From contig JAEINY010000001.1 in assembly GCA_016342595.1 (NCBI GenBank), forward strand, positions 62,001-126,000: DNA of 64,000 nt. Direction: 5' to 3'. This DNA is from Marinilabiliaceae bacterium (GTDB taxonomy: Bacteria; Bacteroidota; Bacteroidia; Bacteroidales; Marinilabiliaceae). A program made the position numbers and the translations under genes. The notes under the pieces are model-generated. The model was not told where the DNA came from. It saw only the letters and a list, made by a program, of their open reading frames with translations, and did not search any database. The first letter of the stretch is position 1. The number at the start of each line of letters is the position of its first letter. Below are positions 26,373 through 36,390 of this stretch, one piece after another.

Positions 26373-27717
26373 ATTTTGTTTCTTTATCGGGTTCTGAATA
26401 GGCGGAGATATTACCCCCGTGAAGGCGCAGGATTTGTTTTGAAAGGCTTAAACCAATACCGGACCCTTGTGGTTTTGTGGTGAAGAAGGGGATGAAAATT
26501 TTATCCAGAACATTGGGAAGGATGCCCTGGCCATTATCTGTTACCTGAATTGTAATTCGTCCACGTTTGTTGAGGAATGCATACAATTCAATCTTTGGAG
26601 AAGGGTGTCCGTCCAGCGCTTGGATTGCATTTTTAACCAGGTTAATAATTACTTGCTCAATTAGCTTTTCATCAGCTGACAATTCAAGAGATTCTGGTTC
26701 TATTCTAACATTGCAAAGGATGTTTTTAGCTTTCATCTCTTCTTCCAATAGTAGCCTTATGTTGGTGAAAAGCGTTTGAATTGCAAATATTGAGAATACG
26801 GGGGTTGGAATTTTTGTTAGGTCACGATAGGTATTCACGAAATGTAGCAAGCCATCTGTGCGCTTGTGAATAGTTTCCAGTGCACCATCCACTTCTTTTA
26901 TAGTTTCAAGGTCATCTGCATCGATATTTTTTCCTTCAAGGTTAATGGATAAGTCTTTCAATATCATCGATATGGTTGATGATAGAGATGAAATAGGTGT
27001 AATGGAATTCATGATCTCATGAGTCAGAACGCGGATCAACTTTTGCCACGATTCCATTTCTTTTTCTTCCAACTCATCCTGAATATTCTTAATGGATGTA
27101 AGTAGGATGGTTCGGTTATGAATCTTAAACTCAGTAGCGTAAATCGCTAATTGTAATAGCTCATCTTTCTCTTGAACGCGGATAAGAGTGTTTTCTCCAT
27201 GTCTAATGGACAGGAGTTTCTGAACCAGTTCGGGGCTAAAATCTTTAAGAGATTGAATGTTATTTAGTGATCGTACCTGGAATAGTTTTTTTGTGGCATT
27301 ATTAATTAATTCAACTTTTCCATCTTTGCTATAGGCAATTAGAGAAATACCAATGTGTTGAATGACGGTTTGAAGGTAGTAGTAGTTTTCTTCTTTTTCC
27401 GCCCGAACTTCCTGAAAATCTTTAATTACTTCATTAAAGGATTTTTTTAGTTTGTCAAAGGATGAATCCAGACTTTCCACTTGAAAAGTGCGTGTAAAGT
27501 CAGAGTAACGTATGGATTCCAGGAAATTGTTAAGAACCCTGTTTGTGCGGTCGACATAATGAATCATGGCTACTATCTGAAAGGCAATTAGTAAGCCAAT
27601 CAGCACTAACGTCATTGTAAGTTCGGTTGTAAAATAAAGATAGAAAAATGTGAACATGGACCCAGCTAATAATAGAGTCCTGATGATAAAGTTAATTCTA
27701 AAATTATTATAAACCAT
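26356..27717 (-). CDS. Membrane sensor histidine kinase (NtrB-like)
   Basis: A 453-residue kinase. Two N-terminal membrane segments (IIRTLLLAGSMFTFFYLYF, MTLVLIGLLIAFQIVAMI) are followed by a PAS-like region with YLQTVIQHIGISLIAYS. The H-box is LIRVLTHEIMNSITPISSL and the ATPase N/G boxes are VIINLVKNAIQAL, VTDNGQGI and GSGIGLSLSKQI. There is almost no periplasmic loop, so it probably senses a membrane or cytoplasmic signal. It overlaps the regulator gene upstream by 11 bases; the pair is divergent from an ABC exporter. Confidence 0.92.
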   Translation of the reverse strand: MVYNNFRINFIIRTLLLAGSMFTFFYLYFTTELTMTLVLIGLLIAFQIVAMIHYVDRTNRVLNNFLESIRYSDFTRTFQVESLDSSFDKLKKSFNEVIKDFQEVRAEKEENYYYLQTVIQHIGISLIAYSKDGKVELINNATKKLFQVRSLNNIQSLKDFSPELVQKLLSIRHGENTLIRVQEKDELLQLAIYATEFKIHNRTILLTSIKNIQDELEEKEMESWQKLIRVLTHEIMNSITPISSLSSTISMILKDLSINLEGKNIDADDLETIKEVDGALETIHKRTDGLLHFVNTYRDLTKIPTPVFSIFAIQTLFTNIRLLLEEEMKAKNILCNVRIEPESLELSADEKLIEQVIINLVKNAIQALDGHPSPKIELYAFLNKRGRITIQVTDNGQGILPNVLDKIFIPFFTTKPQGSGIGLSLSKQILRLHGGNISAYSEPDKETKFTLTF

Positions 27718-29083
27718 GTTTTTCTAGTCTCCTATAAAGTGAGGTGCGGGTTAATCCTAAGTCGGCAGCTGCTTTTGAAACATTTCCACGATTGATACGA
27801 AGAACCTTCTCAATTATTTGTTTTTCGATTTCTTCCAGGTCAAAAGTGTCAAATTCAAATCCTTCTGATGACGTAGGCATTGAGGTTAATTGGAAATCTG
27901 CCTCTTCCAGATTGGGAGATTCGCTCATAATGACAGTCCTTTCCAGAATGTGCTGAAATTCTCTGACATTTCCAGGCCATGGATAGTTAGTTAATTTCTT
28001 AATAGCCTTGGCAGATAGTTTATTGACTTTCTTTTTATATTTTTTTGAGAAGATTTTTAGAAAATGATCAGCTAAAACGGGAATGTCTTCTGGACGTTCA
28101 CGTAATGGCGGAAGTTCAATTTCTACTGTGTTGATACGATATATTAAATCCTGCCGATATTTGTCCTCCGCTGCCATTTGTTTTAAATTCATATTGGTGG
28201 CACAAATAAGACGGATATCAATTGGTTTAGGTTTGTTGGCCCCAACGCGGGTTACTTCTCGTCGTTCCAATACGGTTAATAATTTTGCTTGAAGAGGGAG
28301 TGATAAGTTTCCAATCTCATCAAGGAAAATGGTACCTCCGGATGCTAATTCAAACCTTCCGGGCCGATCGGCTTTAGCATCGGTAAAGGCCCCTTTAACG
28401 TGTCCAAATAATTCACTTTCAAATAGACTTTCGCTCAATGCGCCAAGGTCAACGCTGATGAAGCTTTCGTTTTGGCGAAGCGAACTTCGGTGCAGGGCTC
28501 TTGCAACAAGTTCTTTACCCGTTCCGTTTTCACCAAGTATTAAAATGTTTGCATCGGTTTGAGCGACTTTTTTAATGGTGTTAAAAACTGTTTGCATGCC
28601 AGGCGAAACGCCTATAAAATCAGCAAATGGTTGATCCAAAATAGTGTTTATCTCTCGCTGCTTGCTTTTTAGCTCACTAACTTCATTTCTTGACTGTCGA
28701 AGTTTGATCGCAGATGATATGGTAGCTAATAATTTTTCGTTTTGCCAGGGCTTTAAAATGAAATCCGTTGCCCCGGATTTTATGGCTTTAACTGATTTTT
28801 CAACGTCACCATATGCAGTAATGAATAGAACAACGGCGGAGGAATCTATTTCCAGGATCTTATTAAGCCAATGAAAACCTTCCTGACCACTAATCGCATC
28901 TTTGGTAAAATTCATATCTAATAATATGACATCGAAAGTGTCATCTGCCATTAGATTTGGGATTTTGTTGGGGTCTGTTGACGTGACAATGTGCTCGATA
29001 TGTGGCTTTAATAGAAGTTTTAGTGCAAATAGAATATCTGCGTTGTCGTCTACAGCTAATATGCGTCCGTTTTTCTTTGTCAT
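27707..29083 (-). CDS. Sigma-54-dependent response regulator (NtrC family)
   Basis: A 458-residue three-domain regulator. The receiver domain has the acidic pocket D12-D13 and phospho-acceptor D56 (VILLDMNF). The AAA+ domain has Walker A GENGTGKELVAR, the sigma-54 contact loop GAFTDA (usually GAFTGA, a variant I recall from this phylum), and arginine fingers further on. The C-terminus is a Fis-type HTH (GNVSKAAADLGLTRTSLYRRLEKHGL). It should activate sigma-54 promoters, most likely including the divergent exporter genes, although no perfect -24/-12 site was found in the gap. Confidence 0.93.
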   Translation of the reverse strand: MTKKNGRILAVDDNADILFALKLLLKPHIEHIVTSTDPNKIPNLMADDTFDVILLDMNFTKDAISGQEGFHWLNKILEIDSSAVVLFITAYGDVEKSVKAIKSGATDFILKPWQNEKLLATISSAIKLRQSRNEVSELKSKQREINTILDQPFADFIGVSPGMQTVFNTIKKVAQTDANILILGENGTGKELVARALHRSSLRQNESFISVDLGALSESLFESELFGHVKGAFTDAKADRPGRFELASGGTIFLDEIGNLSLPLQAKLLTVLERREVTRVGANKPKPIDIRLICATNMNLKQMAAEDKYRQDLIYRINTVEIELPPLRERPEDIPVLADHFLKIFSKKYKKKVNKLSAKAIKKLTNYPWPGNVREFQHILERTVIMSESPNLEEADFQLTSMPTSSEGFEFDTFDLEEIEKQIIEKVLRINRGNVSKAAADLGLTRTSLYRRLEKHGL

Positions 29084-29455
29084 TATTCAGTATTTTTCGA
29101 AATAAATATACCACTTTCTATATTATTAGCGGCATTCTATTGTTCGGAATCGAACGTTTTTTTCAGTGTGGAGTATAAACAAAAAAAGTGCCGATTTTGT
29201 ATTTGGCTTGAAAATAAGCAAATAAGGGGTGTGGCATGAAAAGTGAGATGTTTTGTTATATACAAGTGTATGAATAAAATGAGTTTGGTGAGGTTGTAGT
29301 TTAAGTATTATAAAACAGAGAGTTGTATTTTTTTTATTTGTAAAGGCTACGTTAGTGATGTTTCGAACAGGTGAATTGTTTATGTGTGGTGTAAATAGTT
29401 AGCTGTCCGATATCGTGCAGTAGTTGTATCAAAATCGAACGCTATTATTTTTAAT
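29084..29455. other. Divergent regulatory gap between the NtrC-type regulator and the ABC exporter
   Basis: No gene is visible. GTTCGGAATCGAAC (29143-29156) is a small inverted repeat, and CGAAC occurs again near 29365 and 29436. TTGGCTTGAAAATAAGCA near 29199 is similar to a sigma-54 site but its GG-GC spacing is one base too long. Confidence 0.4.
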
Positions 29456-30139
29456 ATGATTCATGCCCGTAACATAGTAAAGACATTCAGAAGTGAAGGC
29501 TTTGAAAATGTAGTTCTGCGAAATGTCAATGTGGATATTGAGAGTGGTGAGTTTGTTGCTGTTCTTGGTCCGTCCGGGAGTGGAAAAACATCATTGCTAA
29601 ATATTCTAGGTTTAGTGGATGTGCCTACTTCAGGTGAGTTTTTCTATTTAGGGCATGAAATAACGAAGTTAAAGGAGCGTCAGCGTATTAATCTTCGACG
29701 GGGTAGTGTGGGATTTGTTTTCCAACATTTTGGTTTAATTGATGAATTAACGGCAGGGGAAAATATTGAACTTCCATTGCAGTATCTTAAATATACTAAA
29801 AAAGAACGTGTTAAAAAGGTAAATGAGGTACTGGAGAAAATGAATATTGCACACCGTAAAAAATATTTTCCCAGACAGTTATCTGGATTACAGCAGCAAT
29901 TAGTTTCCATTGGGCGTGCTTTGGCTATTGATCCCGATTTGATCTTGGCTGATGAACCCACCGGTAGCTTAAATTCTTCAGATGGCGGAAAAATACTTGA
30001 ACTTTTATCGTCACTTAATGAGCAAGGGAATACTATTTTAATGGCGACTCATTCGGCGGCTGATGCAGAGAAGGCACAGCGAGTGATTCAGATTTTTGAC
30101 GGGCATATTGTGACTGAGAATATAAAAAACAGATTGTAG
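29456..30139 (+). CDS. ABC transporter ATP-binding protein (MacB/LolD-like)
   Basis: A 227-residue ATPase with Walker A GPSGSGKTSLLN, Q-loop VFQHFGLIDE, Walker B LILADEPTGSLN and switch His in ATHS. The signature is LSGLQQQ rather than the usual LSGGQQQ, an odd substitution at the conserved second Gly. It is followed after five bases by the permease, so the two form one exporter. The NtrC/kinase pair upstream is the probable regulator. Confidence 0.9.
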   Translation: MIHARNIVKTFRSEGFENVVLRNVNVDIESGEFVAVLGPSGSGKTSLLNILGLVDVPTSGEFFYLGHEITKLKERQRINLRRGSVGFVFQHFGLIDELTAGENIELPLQYLKYTKKERVKKVNEVLEKMNIAHRKKYFPRQLSGLQQQLVSIGRALAIDPDLILADEPTGSLNSSDGGKILELLSSLNEQGNTILMATHSAADAEKAQRVIQIFDGHIVTENIKNRL

Positions 30140-30144
30140 GCATT

Positions 30145-32568
30145 ATGATAAGTCATCACATAAAGGTAGCTGTACGCAATATAAAAAAGCAAGGATGGTA
30201 TGCGGCAATTAATATCACTGGGCTTTCTATTGGAGTGGCACTGAGTGTGATGATTTTGCTATTGGTAAAATATGAATTGAGTTATGATTCTCAGTTTTCA
30301 GAGAGTGAATTAATTTACCGTTACACTACAAAAGGTGTAATTGGAACCGATCTAATTAATGAGGCCCCAACCCCAATGCCGCTTGGTAGTTTTTTAGCGG
30401 AATTTGAGGAGGTTAAGGTGGTGGCACGTATTTATCTTGGGTCTAATAAGTTAATTGCCTATGATGAAACTAAGTTTGGCGAAGAGAAGTTCTTTTTCGG
30501 GGATTCGTTATTTTTTCGGGTGTTCGATTTGCCTGTAGTGGCCGGTAAATTCGATCTGACTTCTGCTGGAAATGTTGTTATAACACGTTCTACGGCAAAG
30601 AAATATTTTGGATATGCTGATCCTATTGGGAAGGAAATTAGTAGAGAGGATTATAATTTCCGGGTGGTTGGTATTTGTGAAGATATGCCCGACGCATCGC
30701 ATTTTCATTTTGATTTTATGGCATCCATGGGATCCATCGATGAGATTCTGTGTCAGAAAGGGGACTCGTTATTGGCTCAAAGTTGGAATGAGGATTGGTT
30801 AGATTTAAAATGCTACACGTATCTAAAATTTCATCCTGCTATAGAACTTAAAGAATTTGAATCAAAAATTAATAAGGAAAAATCTGGTTTTGTAGAGGCT
30901 CAATTGCGAAAAATTGTGGATCAAGATCATCAAAAAACCATTATGCTTGATTTTTTTCTGCAACCGATTGAAGATATTCATTTATTTTCCGATTTGGACA
31001 ACGAACTGGAGAATAATTCAAATTTGATATATATTAATTTATTAATTTTTGCTGCGGCTCTGATTCTGCTTATTACATGTGTTAATTTTGTGAATTTGAC
31101 CACCTCTCGGGCCAATAAACGATTCCATGAAGTAGGGTTGCGAAAATTACTGGGAGCTCTTAAATATCAGCTTGTTATTCAGTTTTTAACGGAAGCGATT
31201 CTATACAGTGTAAGTGCCATGTTTTTAGGATTGGTGTTGCTGGAGATATTATTGCCGTTATTGAATGCCTTCTTTGGGTTGAATATTAGTTTTTTACGCG
31301 TTCACAATTTTAAAGATCTATTTTGGATTTTATTTATTGTGGTGGTGATAGGTATATTAATTGGTAGTTACCCGGCCTTCTTTTTTTCAGGAATGCGGTC
31401 TAATCATGTTGCTTCAGGAAATAATAAACTCGGTAAGCTTGGTTTTGTATTCAGGGGCCTTTTTGTTTCATGTCAAATTGCGGTGACTGTTTTTTTAATC
31501 ACTATAGCAGCGGGAATGTGGTGGCAAATTAATTTTGTGCGTACTGCTTACTTGGGTTATATTCCCGATAATATTCTGGTAGTTAAGCGTGCAAGAGCTC
31601 TTGGTGAGCATGCAATTGCTTTTAAAGCTGATGTTAAAAAAGTTGATGGAGTTAGGAATATAGCAGGATGTTGGAATATTCCAGGAGATGAACTTCCAGT
31701 TACACCTTTCGAAATCACTACAAATGGCAAAGAGAAGATCGTGAAATTATCTTTTATCATTACAGATGATGAGTATTTTGAAACGTTAGGACTTTCTTTA
31801 AAAGCGGGGCGATTCTTAGGTGATAGTCGATCTGATACAATGGGGGTGTTGTTGAATATGAGTGCAGTAAATGAGTTTAAAATTAAAAAACCGTTAGGAG
31901 AAAGGCTCGGCTTCTTTGGTGTGAATGATTGGGATATGACTGTTGTTGGTATATTGCGAGATTATCATTTTCAATCCTTACATCATAAAATTCAACCTCA
32001 AGCCATATTTATGACGCCTGAGGTTGGTACTTTGCCTTATCTACTGGTTGCTTTTGAAGAAGAAGTCAGTAGCGGAGCCGTAGATGAACTTGAAGTTATC
32101 TGGGAAAAGTATACCAACGGTTCGCCTTTTGAATGGGAACGGCTCGAAGATAGATTGAGTGCCTTTTATGATGAAGATGTCAGAATAGCAAAAATCACAT
32201 CTGTCATTGCAATATTGGCTTTGTTTATGACTGTTTTAGGTATTATTGCACTTTCATCATTTGTTTCCGAATTCAAAGCCGGTCCTATTAGTATTAAAAA
32301 AGTATTAGGCGCATCAAGTCAGACAATCATGTTAAGTGTGTTTTCTGTTTTTGGGGTTTATACAATTATTGGAGTATTGGTGGCGATTGTTCCAACCTAT
32401 TTGACGCTCAGTATATGGGGGCAGAGATTTGCATATTTTGATTCAATTAATATTGGTTACTTTTTATTGATAGCACTTATTATGATTGGAGTTGTTTTTG
32501 CCGCCATTTTTTATCAGACCTATAAGGTGGCCTTCAATCGACCTCTACACGTTTGGCAATACCTTTAA
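30145..32568 (+). CDS. ABC transporter permease, FtsX/MacB family
   Basis: An 807-residue permease. One membrane segment near residue 25 (GLSIGVALSVMILLLVKYELS) is followed by a MacB-type periplasmic core (about 50-270). Then come three membrane segments around residues 290-400, a second periplasmic domain, and three more at the C-terminus (IAILALFMTVLGIIALSSFV onward). The eight-segment tandem form is common in Bacteroidota. Likely role is mechanical transfer or export of a peptide, lipid or drug with an outer-membrane partner not encoded here. Confidence 0.88.
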   Translation: MISHHIKVAVRNIKKQGWYAAINITGLSIGVALSVMILLLVKYELSYDSQFSESELIYRYTTKGVIGTDLINEAPTPMPLGSFLAEFEEVKVVARIYLGSNKLIAYDETKFGEEKFFFGDSLFFRVFDLPVVAGKFDLTSAGNVVITRSTAKKYFGYADPIGKEISREDYNFRVVGICEDMPDASHFHFDFMASMGSIDEILCQKGDSLLAQSWNEDWLDLKCYTYLKFHPAIELKEFESKINKEKSGFVEAQLRKIVDQDHQKTIMLDFFLQPIEDIHLFSDLDNELENNSNLIYINLLIFAAALILLITCVNFVNLTTSRANKRFHEVGLRKLLGALKYQLVIQFLTEAILYSVSAMFLGLVLLEILLPLLNAFFGLNISFLRVHNFKDLFWILFIVVVIGILIGSYPAFFFSGMRSNHVASGNNKLGKLGFVFRGLFVSCQIAVTVFLITIAAGMWWQINFVRTAYLGYIPDNILVVKRARALGEHAIAFKADVKKVDGVRNIAGCWNIPGDELPVTPFEITTNGKEKIVKLSFIITDDEYFETLGLSLKAGRFLGDSRSDTMGVLLNMSAVNEFKIKKPLGERLGFFGVNDWDMTVVGILRDYHFQSLHHKIQPQAIFMTPEVGTLPYLLVAFEEEVSSGAVDELEVIWEKYTNGSPFEWERLEDRLSAFYDEDVRIAKITSVIAILALFMTVLGIIALSSFVSEFKAGPISIKKVLGASSQTIMLSVFSVFGVYTIIGVLVAIVPTYLTLSIWGQRFAYFDSINIGYFLLIALIMIGVVFAAIFYQTYKVAFNRPLHVWQYL

Positions 32569-32724
32569 TTTTAAGTAATTTTAAGTCCAATTTCCCTTTT
32601 TTTCGATGTATTTATTTAACGATTTTTTTTTCTGTTAGCTAGAAAAGGTAAATAATTTGCTTTTTATCTACTTAAAGGAGCAATATCAAGTAGGTAAATG
32701 AACGGTGTTTTTTAAAAAAATCAA

Positions 32725-32732
32725 TATATTTG
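32725..32732 (+). promoter_or_regulatory. Candidate -7 box of secDF
   Basis: TATATTTG fits TAnnTTTG and lies 54 bp before the start codon; no clean TTTG is found at the -33 distance. Confidence 0.4.
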
Positions 32733-32786
32733 CGCGATTAAGACGTAAAATGTACCAAATCGAATAAAATAAAAAATTACTAACAG

Positions 32787-35771
32787 ATGCAGAACAAAGG
32801 AGCGATAAGACTATTTGCCATTCTCCTGGCTTTAGTTAGTTTATATCAACTATTTTTCACTTACAAAACACGCAGTGTTGAAGCAGATGCTAAAGTATTT
32901 GCCAATGGAGATTCGCAAAAGGAATACGTTTATCTGGACTCTATTGCTAATGAAACGGTATATAGTTTCTTGTGGGTAGCAAGAGATTATACTTACAGAG
33001 AGTGTAAAGAGCGTGAGATCAATTTTGGTCTTGACTTGAAGGGTGGGATGAACTTGATTTTAGAGGTAAAAGTGGCGGATGTTGTAAAGGCTTTGTCCAA
33101 TTACAATACTGATCCCACTTTCCAGCAGGCCTTAAAAGCGGCCGAAGAGGCAGGGAAAACTTCAGGTAAAGATTTTGTGTCTTTATTTGGTGAGAAATTT
33201 GAGGAACTGGATCCTAATGCACAGCTTTCTACTATATTCAATACCATTGAGCTAAAAGGTCAGGTTGAGTATAATACACCTAATGCGGAAGTTTTAAAAG
33301 TGGTTAGGGCAGAAGCTGAAAGTGCAATTGATAATGCATTTAATATCCTTCGCACGCGTATTGATCGTTTTGGTGTAACACAGCCAAACATTCAGAAACT
33401 TGAGAAAGCAGGTCGTGTTCTTGTTGAACTTCCTGGTGTTACAGAGCCTCAGCGTGTTCGTCAGTTATTGCAGGGGACAGCTAGTTTGGAGTTTTGGGAG
33501 ACTTATGATGTGAGTGAGATCGCTCAGTCGTTGGGACAAGCTAATATGAAAGTGGCTGAAATGGAAGCTGCTAAAGCTCCGGTTGCTAAAAAACAAGAGG
33601 AAGCTGTAGCTACTGAAGAAGAGTCGGGTGATGAATTGGCGTTGTTAGATGAAATCAAATCCGATAGTTTAGCAACCGATTCTCTACGTCCGGAAATGAA
33701 GTCATTATTCTCTTATCTTCGACCAACAGGTCAAAGAGGTGCTAGAGTCGGTTTAGCTTTGTCTAAAGATACTGGTCGAGTGAACAGCTATTTTAATAAT
33801 CCGGTGATTAGAAGTCTGTTTCCTAAAAACCTGAAATTCTTCTGGTCAGTAAAACCGGTTGAAGTGGATGAGCAATCTCTACCATATTATCAACAGGTAT
33901 TTGGAACGGATTTTAGTGCTAAGGAATCAGCTTTTGAATTAATTGCCATCAAGGTAAGTACGCATGATGGTCGTCCTCCATTGGAAGGTGATGTCATTAC
34001 GAATGCCAGAAAATCAACAACAGCACAGGGAGCATTTGAAGTTAGTATGAACATGAATGCTGAAGGTTCAAAAACCTGGGCGCGATTGACAAAGGCCAAC
34101 ATTGGTAAATCCATTGCCATTGTATTAGATGGTTATGTGTATAGTTATCCAAATGTTAACACTGAAATAAAAGGTGGAAGTAGTTCTATCACAGGTGGTT
34201 TTTCGGTTCAAGAAGCAGATGACCTTGCAAACATTTTGAAGTCAGGTAAATTACCTGCACCGGCTCGTATTGTTGAAGATACAGTGGTTGGTCCTTCTCT
34301 TGGTAAAGAAGCTGTTAATAGTGGGTTAACATCTTTCATTTGGGCATTTATTGTAGTGTTATTGTGGATGTTGTTCTATTATGGTTTCCGTGCTGGTTGG
34401 GTTGCCGATTTTGCATTGATCTCAAATATGTTCTTTATTCTAGGGGTGTTAGCTTCTTTTGGAGCGGTATTAACATTGCCTGGTATCGCTGGTATTGTTC
34501 TGACAATTGGTATGTCGGTTGATGCCAATGTATTAATCTACGAGCGTATTCGCGAAGAGATGAAATCTGGTAAAGGTGTGAAACTGGCTGTTCAGGATGG
34601 TTATAAAAATGCATTTTCAGCCATTACTGATGCTAACGTTACTACATTCCTGACCGCTTTAATCTTGTTCTCATTTGGAACCGGTCCAATCAAAGGATTT
34701 GCAACAACATTGATGATTGGTATTGCAACTTCATTCTTCTCAGCGGTTTTCATTACACGTTTGATTTTTGAGAAAATGTTGAGCAAGAAGTCAGAATTGA
34801 GTTTTGCTACTGGTATTACTAAAAACTGGTATCAAAATGTGAGTATTAAATTTCTTGAAAAGAAAAAAGTATTCTTTATCATTTCAGGTATTGCTATTTT
34901 AGTGTCAATTGGTTCTTTAGCAACTCAGGGATTGAAACTGGGTATTGATTTTTCAGGAGGTAGGACTTTTGTTGTGCGTTTCGAGAACGCTGTGTCTTCG
35001 GTTGATGTGCAAAAAGTTATGACTGATCAGTTTGAAGGAGCTCATGTTGAAGTGAAGTTGTTTGGAAGTGATGGGAATCAGGTTCGAATTGCTACTAATT
35101 ACATGATCGATGATAACTCTGAGGATGTTGATAATGCTGTTGAAGAAAAACTTTATGTGGGCTTGAAATCATTCGTTGGAAAAGAGGTTTCTAAAGAGGA
35201 ATTCCTTTCGGATTACAGAATGAGTTCACAGAAAGTAGGGCCAACAATTGCAAGTGATATTAAGAAGAATGCAGGTTTGGCTATTCTTTTCAGTTTAATT
35301 GTTATTTTCCTCTATATTATTGCTCGATTCCGTAATTGGGAGTTTGGATTAGGTGCGTTGATGGCTCTGGTGCATGATGTGTTAATCGTGTTAGGAATCT
35401 TTTCTATGACATATACATTCATGCCATTCTCAATGGAAATAGACCAGGCATTTATTGCAGCTATCCTGACGGTAATTGGATATTCAATTAACGATACAGT
35501 TGTTGTGTTTGACCGTATTCGTGAATATTTAGGTCTATATCCTAAACGTAATCGTGACGAGGTTGTAAACTCTGCTCTGAATTCTACGATTAGCCGTACA
35601 ATGAATACATCATTAACAACGTTCGTTGTGTTATTGGTAATTTTCCTTTTTGGAGGTGAAGTTATCCGTGGATTCGTATTTGCTCTGATGATTGGTGTAT
35701 TAGTGGGTACATATTCATCATTGTTTATTGCTACTCCTGTTGCTCACAACTTGATTAATAAAAAGAAATAA
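32787..35771 (+). CDS. secDF: Protein translocase subunit SecDF (fused)
   Basis: A 994-residue fusion of SecD and SecF, the proton-driven RND-type helper of the Sec channel in the inner membrane. The SecD part has INFGLDLKGGMNLILEV, a large periplasmic P1 region (with an acidic low-complexity insert near residues 270-300) and a membrane block with TIGMSVDANVLIYERIREE. The SecF part begins near residue 680 (GLKLGIDFSGGRTFVV) and ends with ILTVIGYSINDTVVVFDRIRE. Terminated by the stem-loop at 35795. Confidence 0.96.
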   Translation: MQNKGAIRLFAILLALVSLYQLFFTYKTRSVEADAKVFANGDSQKEYVYLDSIANETVYSFLWVARDYTYRECKEREINFGLDLKGGMNLILEVKVADVVKALSNYNTDPTFQQALKAAEEAGKTSGKDFVSLFGEKFEELDPNAQLSTIFNTIELKGQVEYNTPNAEVLKVVRAEAESAIDNAFNILRTRIDRFGVTQPNIQKLEKAGRVLVELPGVTEPQRVRQLLQGTASLEFWETYDVSEIAQSLGQANMKVAEMEAAKAPVAKKQEEAVATEEESGDELALLDEIKSDSLATDSLRPEMKSLFSYLRPTGQRGARVGLALSKDTGRVNSYFNNPVIRSLFPKNLKFFWSVKPVEVDEQSLPYYQQVFGTDFSAKESAFELIAIKVSTHDGRPPLEGDVITNARKSTTAQGAFEVSMNMNAEGSKTWARLTKANIGKSIAIVLDGYVYSYPNVNTEIKGGSSSITGGFSVQEADDLANILKSGKLPAPARIVEDTVVGPSLGKEAVNSGLTSFIWAFIVVLLWMLFYYGFRAGWVADFALISNMFFILGVLASFGAVLTLPGIAGIVLTIGMSVDANVLIYERIREEMKSGKGVKLAVQDGYKNAFSAITDANVTTFLTALILFSFGTGPIKGFATTLMIGIATSFFSAVFITRLIFEKMLSKKSELSFATGITKNWYQNVSIKFLEKKKVFFIISGIAILVSIGSLATQGLKLGIDFSGGRTFVVRFENAVSSVDVQKVMTDQFEGAHVEVKLFGSDGNQVRIATNYMIDDNSEDVDNAVEEKLYVGLKSFVGKEVSKEEFLSDYRMSSQKVGPTIASDIKKNAGLAILFSLIVIFLYIIARFRNWEFGLGALMALVHDVLIVLGIFSMTYTFMPFSMEIDQAFIAAILTVIGYSINDTVVVFDRIREYLGLYPKRNRDEVVNSALNSTISRTMNTSLTTFVVLLVIFLFGGEVIRGFVFALMIGVLVGTYSSLFIATPVAHNLINKKK

Positions 35772-35794
35772 CAGACTTTTAAAGTTTTACAGTG

Positions 35795-35826
35795 AGCCCT
35801 CTGATGACAATCAGGGGGCTTTTTTG
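35795..35826 (+). terminator. Intrinsic terminator of secDF
   Basis: AGCCCTCTGAT and ATCAGGGGGCT form an 11-bp stem with one G/T wobble, then seven T. Confidence 0.9.
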
Positions 35827-35958
35827 TAGGCTTAAAATGAATTAGATTCTTTGTGAAGGAAATATTTTGATCCATGACAACTATTTCTTCTTAACCGGTT
35901 GTATTAATGACTTTCATCGTTGCTATTTTATTATCTTTGAAGTTGCAAAAATTAATGT

Positions 35959-36372
35959 ATGATGACTTTTTTATTTGGTATATCAGGAAGTGAGTTTATC
36001 ATTGTGGTACTTGTGGTATTATTGTTATTTGGATCGAAGAAAATACCCGATTTTGCACGTATGTTGGGTAAGGGAATGAATGAGTTTCGCCGGGCGACGG
36101 ATGAAATAAAACGTGAGTTTAAGGAAAATACTCAGGATATCAACGAAGAAATAACAGACTCAAGGCAATATCTGGATCGTGAAATGACTGCGATTAATGA
36201 TAAGTTCAAAGAGGAAGCGAAAGATCTTGATCCTTATAACCTGGATAAAAAGGATGAAGAACAGAAGGAAGAAGAATCCAATCCTACTGGTGATAATGAA
36301 AATAATTCAAGCACTAAAAAAGAGGGAAAGAGATCGGGTTCCGTATCACGTGAGGATGAAATTATCGATTAA
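35959..36372 (+). CDS. tatA: Sec-independent translocase subunit TatA/TatB-like
   Basis: A 137-residue protein with one N-terminal membrane helix (EFIIVVLVVLLLFGSKKIPDFARMLG), the FG-x-KKIP hinge and an amphipathic helix, then an acidic, lysine-rich tail. The longer tail (usual TatA is 60-90 residues) leans toward TatB or the Bacteroidota form of TatA. TatC is not in the window. A TATCTTTG -7-like box lies at 35932. First gene of a run that continues through caxA-like, lolD and two more genes. Confidence 0.88.
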   Translation: MMTFLFGISGSEFIIVVLVVLLLFGSKKIPDFARMLGKGMNEFRRATDEIKREFKENTQDINEEITDSRQYLDREMTAINDKFKEEAKDLDPYNLDKKDEEQKEEESNPTGDNENNSSTKKEGKRSGSVSREDEIID

Positions 36373-36390
36373 TTATTATACCTGTTTTTT

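Noticed and set aside
29195-29225. Sigma-54 promoter upstream of the ABC exporter
   Set aside because: TTGGCTTGAAAATAAGCA is suggestive, but the GG to GC spacing is 11 rather than the required 10, so it is not listed as a site.
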